This document shows positions 1 to 6,800 of a stretch of DNA of 10,317 nt, piece by piece; the first letter of the stretch is position 1, and every line of letters starts with the position of its first letter. The stretch lies in assembly GCA_012035435.1 (NCBI GenBank), contig JAAUPH010000061.1, positions 1 to 10,317 on the forward strand, in the 5' to 3' direction. The position numbers and the translations under genes were made by a program. The notes under the pieces were generated by a model that did no database searches, was not told where the DNA came from, and saw nothing but the letters and a program-made list of their open reading frames with translations. The DNA comes from Sphingopyxis sp. Lineage in GTDB: Bacteria > Pseudomonadota > Alphaproteobacteria > Sphingomonadales > Sphingomonadaceae.

Positions 1-175
1 CTCGCCGCGAAGTGGAACACGGCTTCGACGCTGCGCTCGCTTGTCCTGCTCCTGTCCCCAGCCCGTGTGCCACGATCAAGACGTCCGCGCAGGCCACTCC
101 TTCGGGATAGGTCAGTCGTCCATGTTGTTGAACCACGAACACCCGCCGAAGCGGGATCATCATCAGTACGCCCAG
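1..175 (-). pseudogene. Internal fragment of an OPT-family oligopeptide transporter (chimeric end)
   Basis: On the minus strand the codons from about position 175 downward encode [10 protein letters not shown], then FVVQQHG, then [14 protein letters not shown]. The combination of a PLRR membrane-loop motif, a Val/Ile-rich stretch, a short xxHG turn and YPEG-x-ACA-x-VL is what I know from bacterial OPT (oligopeptide transporter) proteins. After VAHG the frame turns into G/A/S-rich sequence without membrane character. In another frame the bases nearest the edge read [10 protein letters not shown], a more natural continuation, so a frame slip is likely around positions 50-65. There is no start codon or N-terminus for this transporter, only an internal piece joined to the glycine-zipper gene. 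The family call rests on motif memory and needs a database comparison. Confidence 0.5.
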
Positions 176-736
176 CAGCCCGCCGAGCACCGATCCGCCA
201 ATGCCGTCGTCGGGGCGGCACGCGCGTTCAAGGTCGCGGCGATAGGCTTCTTCTTCCTGTTCCCATGCACTGTCGGCCCAGCCTGCGTCGGGCGCGGCGC
301 GCTGCACCATCGTGTGCGACCGCGCCACTGGTGCATCGCCATCGAGCACGCAGCGATACTCGCGCGCGTTGGGGCTGTCATAGGTGCAAACCCAGCGGCC
401 ATCCGACGCAGCATCGGATTTGCCGCGATATTCGCCTTCGACCGGATGGCGATCCGGCCCGTTGGTGAAGACGCGCTCGTCGGCGTCATAGTCCACACCA
501 TAACCGAGCGCAGGCTTGGCTGGTGCCGAAATGACGGGCGTGGCGGGCTTGGCGGGCGCTGGCTTTGGCACTGCGACCACCGGCGTGGGCACGGTGGGTG
601 TAACCTCTGCCGCGCCGACAGCTTCGCGGGCGGCAGCAGCGGCGGTCGCCGCGCGCGTAGCCGAATCCTGAGCAAAGCCGTGATCGGCGATTATCAGCCC
701 GCCCGCCGCAACGCCCAACAAGATCAAAGTCCGCAT
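1..736 (-). CDS. Exported glycine-zipper-type protein, partial, fused to an OPT-transporter-like segment at the left edge
   Basis: The frame opens at ATG 736 with a G-rich ribosome site (GGGGGA) just upstream and stays open for 245 codons to the window edge, so the gene is incomplete. Residues 1-23 look like a Sec signal peptide ([13 protein letters not shown], then GFA before QD). Residues ~25-75 are Ala/Pro/Val-rich, a low-complexity periplasmic linker. Residues ~75-175 contain a globular part with a Cys pair (WVCTYDS, EYRCVLD). Residues ~176-188 ([14 protein letters not shown]) are the start of a glycine zipper like those of sphingomonad 2TM glycine-zipper envelope proteins. Instead of continuing the zipper, the frame reads [17 protein letters not shown] and [14 protein letters not shown], which resembles an internal part of OPT-family oligopeptide transporters. 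The signal peptide and zipper are seen directly; the fusion is probably recombination or misassembly, not a genuine two-function protein. The exact envelope role of the 5' protein is unknown. Confidence 0.6.
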   Translation of the reverse strand, partial: MRTLILLGVAAGGLIIADHGFAQDSATRAATAAAAAREAVGAAEVTPTVPTPVVAVPKPAPAKPATPVISAPAKPALGYGVDYDADERVFTNGPDRHPVEGEYRGKSDAASDGRWVCTYDSPNAREYRCVLDGDAPVARSHTMVQRAAPDAGWADSAWEQEEEAYRRDLERACRPDDGIGGSVLGGLLGVLMMIPLRRVFVVQQHGRLTYPEGVACADVLIVAHGLGTGAGQASAASKPCSTSRR

Positions 737-864
737 TTGTCAAATCCCCCGCATCAGTATGGAAGGCCGCGGCAAAGCGCAGCTGCAATCGTTAACAGGA
801 TATTTAGCAAAAGCGGCGGTGGTGGGCGAATCCGTTAACCCTGACTCCGGCGTCCCGATTTGGG

Positions 865-1353
865 TCAGTTGGCGAGCGCGAGCGCGATGCGCTTCACCAG
901 TTCCTCGCACCCCGTCTGATCCTCTCGCGTGAAGCGCGCGGGCGCAGGGCTGTCCAGATCGAGCACGCCGATCAGCCGGCCGCCCACCACAATCGGCACC
1001 ACCAGCTCGCTTCGGCTGGCGGCGTCGCAGGCGATATGGCCGGGGAAGGCGTGGACATCATCGACACGCTGGCTGGTGCGGGTCCGCGCCGCAGCGCCGC
1101 ATACGCCCTTGTCGAGCGCGATGCGGATGCAGGCGGCCTGCCCCTGAAACGGGCCCAGCACCAATTCGGTGCCGTCGAACCGGTAAAAGCCCGCCCAGTT
1201 TAAATCCGGGATCGCTTGCCAGATCAGCGCAGCGACATTCGCCATATTGGCGATGGCGTCGCGCTCATCTGCCGTGACCGCCGCGCACATATCGGTCAGC
1301 TCACCCCAGCGCTCCGTGGTGCCCGCTGCGCTGGGCGCGAAGGCGAAGCTCAC
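865..1353 (-). CDS. msrC: Free methionine-(R)-sulfoxide reductase (fRMsr), GAF domain
   Basis: This 162-residue protein is a single GAF domain and matches the fRMsr family (E. coli MsrC/YebR), which reduces free L-methionine-(R)-S-oxide in the cytosol using thioredoxin-type electron donors. The family signature is clear: NWAGFYRFDG, LGPFQGQAACIRI, KGVCGAAA, then VDDVHAFPGHIACDAASRSE and a GVLDLDSP strand. The three redox cysteines are Cys75, Cys85 and Cys109, with spacing of 10 and 24, the same as in the E. coli enzyme. Length is normal for the family. The start is GTG at 1353, overlapping the TGA of the upstream peptidase by four bases (GTGA), which suggests one transcript and coupled translation. 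There is no signal peptide, as expected for a cytosolic enzyme. No strong terminator follows the stop codon. Confidence 0.92.
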   Translation of the reverse strand: MSFAFAPSAAGTTERWGELTDMCAAVTADERDAIANMANVAALIWQAIPDLNWAGFYRFDGTELVLGPFQGQAACIRIALDKGVCGAAARTRTSQRVDDVHAFPGHIACDAASRSELVVPIVVGGRLIGVLDLDSPAPARFTREDQTGCEELVKRIALALAN

Positions 1354-3521
1354 CTTGCCGTCAACCCGGTATGTTTGGCGATGAAGGCATACATGTCGGC
1401 AAATTCGGCAATCACCTTGTCGGTCGGTTTGCCCGAACCATGGCCCGCGCGCATTTCGATGCGGATCAGATGTGGCTTGTCGCCGATTTGTGCGGCCTGG
1501 AGCGCGGCGGTGTATTTGAAGCTGTGCCCCGGCACGACCCGGTCATCGGTGTCGGCGGTGGTCACCAGGATGGCCGGATAATCCTTGCCTGCGGTGATAT
1601 TGTGATAGGGCGAATAAGAGAGGAGCTTGCGGAAATCCTCTTCCTTGTTCGGATAGCCATAGTCATCGACCCAATAGCGTCCGGCGGTAAACCGGTCGAA
1701 GCGCAGCATGTCCATCACGCCCACGCCCGGCAGCGCTGCGGCGAACAGGTCGGGCCGCTGGTTGACGACCGCGCCGACCAGCAGGCCGCCGTTCGAGCGG
1801 CCTTCGATGGCGAGGCCGTCCTTCTTCGCAATGCCCTTGGCGATCAGAAATTCGCCTGCGGCGATGAAATCGTCGAACACATTCTGCTTGTTCAGCAGGC
1901 GGCCCGCATCGTGCCATTCCTTGCCATATTCACCGCCACCGCGCAGATTGGCGATGGCGAGCACCCCGCCCTTGTCGACCCAGGCGAGGCGGGTCGGAGA
2001 AAAGCCCGGTGTCATCGAAATATTGAACCCGCCATAGCCATAGAGCAAGGTTGGCGCGCCGCCGCTGCGGTCGACACCCTTTTTGGCAATCACGAACATC
2101 GGCACGCGGGTGCCGTCTTTCGATGTGTAGAAATGCTGCTCAACGCTGAAATCATCGGGGTTGAACGTCAGCTTGGGCTCGGCAAACACCGTGCTTTTAC
2201 CCGTGGTGGTGTCGAACCGGTAGATGGTGGTCGGCCGGGCAAAGCTGGAAAAGGCATAGAAGGTTTCAGGATCGCCGGGCTTGCCGCCAAAGCCAGACGC
2301 GGTGCCGATACTGCCCAAGGTGATCGTGGCGGCGGGTTTGCCATCCATCGTTACCATGCGCGCGTCGGATTTGGCGTCGCCCAGATAGGACAGGATGATG
2401 CGCTCGCCGACGGCCGAGGCGCCGATCAACGTGCCGCTGCTTTCGGCGACCAGCTCAGTAGGGGGGCTATTGGTCTTCACATCGAGCCGCACGAGCCGCT
2501 GCCGCGGCGCACCCATGTTGGTCAAAAAGGTGAACTGACTGCCCGCATTGGCGACATATTCCCAATTGTTCGCAAAGGCACTGACCACGTTAATAGGCCT
2601 GCCTGGGCCTTTTTTTGTCAGCGGGTACAGGGTGAGGCCATAGCGTTCGTCGGTGCCTTCCGAAGAGGTCACCAGCAGATATTTGCCATCGTCGGTGACT
2701 TCAGCCGAATGGTTGAGCTTGGGCCGGTCGGGGGTTGCGTGAACGAGCTTGTCAGCATTTTGCGCAGTGCCGAGGCGGTGGAAATAGACCGCATGATCCT
2801 TGTTCAATGACTGGAATTTGGCGCCCTCGGCAGGTTCGGGGAAGCGCGAATAGAAAAATCCGCTGCCATCCTTGGCCCAAGCGAGATTGGAAAACTTGAC
2901 CCAGCGCACTTCGTCGCTGACGTCGTTGCCACTCGCGACATCGAGGACGCGGACGATGCGCCAGTCGGTGCCGCCGTCCTGCACCGAATAGAGCAGCTTG
3001 GATCCATCAGGCGAAGGTTCCCATTCGCCCAGCGCCGTCGCACCATCCTTTGCCCAGCTGTTCGGATCGATCAGCGGGCGACCCTTGCCGTCCAGTCCGT
3101 CGCGGACATAGAGCACCGACTGCGGCTGCAGCCCATCGTTGCGGGTGTAGAAATAGCGGTTTCCAGCCTTGCGCGGGGTGCCGAAGCGTTCATAGTCGAA
3201 CAGGCTCGTCATCCGTTTCGCAAAGGCATCGCGCGCGGGCAGGGCGTCCAGATAGGCGTCGGTCACCGCATTTTGCCGCGCAACCCAATCGGCGACCTTG
3301 GGATTGACGCGCACATCATCTTCCAGCCAGCGGAACGGATCGGCCACGGCAACGCCAAACTGCGGATCGACCAGATCAAGCTTGTCGGTCACCGGATAGG
3401 CGGTGCGCAGCGTGGGCACGTCCATCGGCGCTGCGTCCTTTGCGTTCACGGCGGTGGCTGGGACCATCGTTAGCGCCGCAGCACTGACAAGAAGGGCGGG
3501 CAGGCGCAATATTGCGGGCAT
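1350..3521 (-). CDS. Prolyl oligopeptidase, S9A family, exported
   Basis: A full-length 723-residue serine peptidase that cleaves short peptides after proline. Residues 1-27 form a Sec signal peptide (MPAILRLPALLVSAAALTMV, AVNA before KD), so it acts in the periplasm or outside. An N-terminal S9A segment (residues ~40-110, DPFRWLEDD) leads into the beta-propeller (about 115-480), followed by the alpha/beta-hydrolase domain. The catalytic triad is intact: Ser576 in GRSNGG, Asp659 in TADTDDRVVPGHS and His694 in RAGHGSGKPTDK; Arg661 fits the proline-pocket arginine of the family. Also present are YGYGGFN and NLRGGGEYG, conserved loops of S9A enzymes. The start at ATG 3521 has GAGAGA upstream. 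It is the first gene of a two-gene unit with the methionine sulfoxide reductase. A long reading frame on the opposite strand is a shadow of its codon usage. Confidence 0.95.
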   Translation of the reverse strand: MPAILRLPALLVSAAALTMVPATAVNAKDAAPMDVPTLRTAYPVTDKLDLVDPQFGVAVADPFRWLEDDVRVNPKVADWVARQNAVTDAYLDALPARDAFAKRMTSLFDYERFGTPRKAGNRYFYTRNDGLQPQSVLYVRDGLDGKGRPLIDPNSWAKDGATALGEWEPSPDGSKLLYSVQDGGTDWRIVRVLDVASGNDVSDEVRWVKFSNLAWAKDGSGFFYSRFPEPAEGAKFQSLNKDHAVYFHRLGTAQNADKLVHATPDRPKLNHSAEVTDDGKYLLVTSSEGTDERYGLTLYPLTKKGPGRPINVVSAFANNWEYVANAGSQFTFLTNMGAPRQRLVRLDVKTNSPPTELVAESSGTLIGASAVGERIILSYLGDAKSDARMVTMDGKPAATITLGSIGTASGFGGKPGDPETFYAFSSFARPTTIYRFDTTTGKSTVFAEPKLTFNPDDFSVEQHFYTSKDGTRVPMFVIAKKGVDRSGGAPTLLYGYGGFNISMTPGFSPTRLAWVDKGGVLAIANLRGGGEYGKEWHDAGRLLNKQNVFDDFIAAGEFLIAKGIAKKDGLAIEGRSNGGLLVGAVVNQRPDLFAAALPGVGVMDMLRFDRFTAGRYWVDDYGYPNKEEDFRKLLSYSPYHNITAGKDYPAILVTTADTDDRVVPGHSFKYTAALQAAQIGDKPHLIRIEMRAGHGSGKPTDKVIAEFADMYAFIAKHTGLTAR

Positions 3522-3557
3522 GGCATCTCTCGTGGTTCGGAAATCATGGATGCCGTT

Positions 3558-3585
3558 AATTTAGCGCACAATATGCACATCGCAA
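3558..3585 (-). promoter_or_regulatory. Candidate promoter for the prolyl oligopeptidase unit
   Basis: Read on the minus strand, TTGCGA (3585-3580) and TAAATT (3563-3558) are separated by 16 bp and lie about 37 bp upstream of the peptidase start. Each matches 4 of 6 consensus sigma-70 bases, so this is only a plausible candidate. Confidence 0.3.
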
Positions 3586-3720
3586 GGGCCGCGGAGGTGT
3601 GCGGCGCGGATAGGCTTGCGTTGATGAAAATATGGCTCGCCACGGCTGGCGGAGATCAGCACTACGTTCTCACTATCGAACGATAATCTACGCTATTTCT
3701 GGATTGAAATCTCGTCTCGA

Positions 3721-3749
3721 AAGACATTTCGATGACATCAGGATGACAT
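3721..3749 (-). promoter_or_regulatory. Three 11-bp-phased direct repeats, PhoB/OmpR-family-like box
   Basis: On the minus strand, starting at 3749, the sequence contains ATGTCAT, ATGTCAT and ATGTCTT at exact 11-bp steps, separated by CCTG and CGAA. The two perfect copies match 6 of 7 bases of the Pho-box half-site CTGTCAT, and the 7+4+7 geometry is the one PhoB dimers use. The box lies in the 296-bp divergent region, about 200 bp upstream of the peptidase start and 70 bp upstream of the RHS start. It could control either gene. Repeats and phasing are seen directly; PhoB itself is an inference, and another OmpR-type regulator is possible. Confidence 0.4.
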
Positions 3750-3761
3750 TTTATTTATATT
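3732..3761 (+). promoter_or_regulatory. Candidate promoter for the RHS toxin gene
   Basis: ATGACA (3732-3737, 5 of 6 to TTGACA) and TATATT (3756-3761, 5 of 6 to TATAAT) are 18 bp apart, in a locally AT-rich stretch 57 bp upstream of the RHS start. An alternative -10 is TAGAAT at 3773-3778. The -35 lies inside the phased repeats, so a protein bound there would affect this promoter. The RHS ribosome site GGGAGG follows at 3807-3812. Confidence 0.3.
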
Positions 3762-3817
3762 AGTCAATCGTTTAGAATCCTGTACCATTCTGATTAGGTC
3801 CGGCACGGGAGGGTTCT

Positions 3818-6800
3818 ATGTGGCGATTCGCAGTGGCTGTGTTGGGTATTATATCCCTCACGATTTCTCCTGCGGCTCTTAGCCAAAACTATGTCGATAC
3901 AGCGGAACCAACGTTGCCGGCTTGGCGAGTCCTGGCCGACGATTTTCCAACCCCTGATGAGGAGTTTGAGACCGCGAATGACGCTTGTGCAGCAGCGACT
4001 TCAAGCTCCGGCGCGGGCGTTACAGAATATCTGGATCCTGTTCGTGACCCCGGCAGTTCTTTCCTATTGGGAACTGCAGAAATTATTCGCAAATGCAGCG
4101 ACTATGAGCCTGCTCAACGCCATACAGCGTATCCGGTTTGTCAGGTTCAATTTGCTGCGGTGATTAATCCGTTTAATGGCTTTGCTGTTTGTTTGCCAGA
4201 GGACGATGCTAGCCGGGTCGATCCGGCAGACTGCGATCCTTGCGCCCCGGGTGCAACTCCGCTCGCTCAGGCACCATTGCCGCAGGTAGGCAATCCCATC
4301 AGTGTCGATAGCGGAACTAAGACCGACAGCGAGAACGATTACAGCTCGGCGGATGGCCTCTTCAACGTCTCGCGCCAGTACCGAAGCAATTCAGGGAATG
4401 TTGACCCTTTCCTCGCGCAATCCAGCGCTTCCAGCTTCGGTCGAGGCTGGCAGGGGATCTTGCCCGGAAGGCTCCTCGTTTCTGGACAAACGATGGAGAC
4501 TTTGTCTTTCGTCTCGGAAAGCGGTACCGTTACGACGTTTCAGGCCGATCCCCTCACGGCGACAAGTTTTGACTTTTCTTCCAGCGACTCAACCCGACTG
4601 GAAGTCGAGGTAATTGGCCTAGGCACGAGTACGAGGTCCGACTATTTCTCAACGACTGCATCGCCGACCAGCGATGGGGACGTGCGCTTGTCGATGCGGA
4701 ACGGCAATTACATCCTGTTCCAACGCGTGGCGGGACAGACCGGGCCGGTGCGGCAACTGGTCCCAGTCGAGTTTGGTTCAAGCGGCCAATACCGGCTCTA
4801 TTTTGATTACCTCGTTGATGCGCTTTATCCCAGTCAGATGCGCGACAGTCTCAATCGCAGCATGCAGTTGACATGGCAGACGGTGAATGAACAAGGCCCA
4901 AGCGGGCTGCTGGCGACAAGCAAAAAGGTCCTTGCTGAGATTGTTCTGCCTGACTCAACAAAGCTCCAGTACACGTATGTCTTTGGCGAGGGCGCGCAGC
5001 TCGGAAGCCGGCAAGACAAGCTCGATGCAGTCGCAAGGCTCGATGCCAACGACCAGCTGCTTTGGGGAAGAAGCTACCATTACGAAAATAGCGCATACCC
5101 CTATGCATTGACTGGCAAATCCGATCAGCTCGGTCAGCGCTTGGCCACCTACGGCTATAACGCAAGCGGCAAAGCCATATTGAGCGAACTGGCTGGCGGC
5201 ATAAGCAGGCAAGAGCTGCGCTACCTTCGCGACGAGTTTGACGCGGCAATCGACGCCACGGAGGTCACGGGCCCGCTCGGTCGGACCGACCAGTATCGGT
5301 TCAAGCGACCGGCTTCATCGGGTGCGATCCCGCGGCGCCTTGAAAGCATAACCGGCCTTGAGACTCCTGATGTTCCGGCTGATTATCGGTCGTTCGAATA
5401 TTCGGCGAACGCGCTGTTGGTTCAGGCGGTCGATCAAAATTTCAAGATAACCCGGCATGAAGTTGATAGCGTGAATCAGCGGCCGGACGCGATCATCGAG
5501 GGATTTGGCGCGCCTGAAGAACGGACCAATACACTTGAATGGCACCCAACGCTCGACTTACCCACGCGGATTGAGCGAGATGGGCTGCGCATCGATGTCG
5601 CTTATACTGCCGACGCGCTGATATCATCGCAAACGCTGACTGACCTCACCTCGCACAACCTACCCTATTCCACCAATGGCGAGGCGCGAACGACAACATA
5701 CACTTGGGGGCCGAATGCGCGCCTACTCTCGGTTAATGGTCCTCGTGCACCCGATGCGCAGGGGCGCGACGACATTGTCACCTTTGCCTATGACGCAGCC
5801 GGCAACGTCAGCTCCATGACCAATGGATTTGGTCATGTCACAACGTTCTCCAACTACGATGCCAATGGCCGCCCGGGCAGTATGACTGACCCCAATGGCG
5901 TAGTCACCGAATATGCCTATGACCAGCTCGGCCGCACCTCGAACGTGCGCGTGAAGCATCCATCCACGCCGGCCTTGGACGCCGTGACGAGCTTCACTTA
6001 TGATATCGAAGGGCGCGTCAAAACCATTACTGCCCCGGCAAACACCGCGCTAACAATGAACTATGACTTGGCTGGGCTGCTCAAGTCAGTGGTCGCCCCG
6101 AACGGCGAGCGCATTGAGTATAGCCACGATGCTATGGGCAATGTCACCGCACAGATTGTCAAACGCGCTGACGATTCCACTGCAAGCAGTATCACGCGCA
6201 CATTCGACGCGCTCGGCCGCATGCTCACCGAAACGCTTGGACCCGGTCGAACGTGGACTTATGCCTATGATCAATTGGGAAATTTGCTAGGTTCAACTTC
6301 ACCTCGGGCCCATGGCACCGAACATTTTTACGACTCACTCGATCGCTATTCTGGCTATTTTAGCCCGGACGGCGGCGGCACGTCTGTCAACCTTAATCAA
6401 CTTGACCATGTGGTCGACCATTTTGACGGTCTAGGCCATTACACCACCTTTGTGCGGAACGGTTTTGGTGAGGCAATCCGCGAGGTCAGCCCCGATCGCG
6501 GCACCAGCACCTATTATTACAATAGCGCCGGTGAGATGACGGCGGCGATCGATGGTCGCGGACAGCGTACCGACTATGTCTACGACATTCTGGGGCGCCT
6601 GATTTCGGCAACGCCCTTTGGCCGCCCGGCAAGCGAAGCCGCGGTCTACACTTGGGATAGCGCGGTATTGGCAGGAAGCTTTGCCACTGGTCGTCTGGCG
6701 CGCGTCGAGGATAGCGGGACCACGATCGAATATGGCTACGATCATCGCGGCAACGTTACCACCAAGCGCCAACGGATTGACACAGGTCCTTGGTTGACGC

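Noticed and set aside
163..788. Two minus-strand frames (163-675 and 486-788) in other phases of the left gene
   Set aside because: Both are Arg/Pro/Cys-rich shadows of the glycine-zipper gene, without family motifs.
41..838. 265-codon plus-strand open frame at the left end
   Set aside because: Composition is Arg/His/Ala-rich without motifs. The minus-strand frame from 736 has a signal peptide, structured segments and a ribosome site, and explains the region.
841..867. Weak hairpin CTGACTC...GGGTCAG after the methionine sulfoxide reductase gene
   Set aside because: The stem is short with one G-T pair and a 14-base loop, and there is no T-run, so it is not supported as a terminator.
1371..2810. 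479-codon plus-strand open frame opposite the prolyl oligopeptidase
   Set aside because: It lies antisense to a complete catalytic protein, has no recognisable motifs, and arises from high-GC codon usage.
3674..3685. Small inverted repeat TATCG-AA-CGATA in the divergent region
   Set aside because: Five-base arms are too short to separate from chance in an AT-rich stretch.
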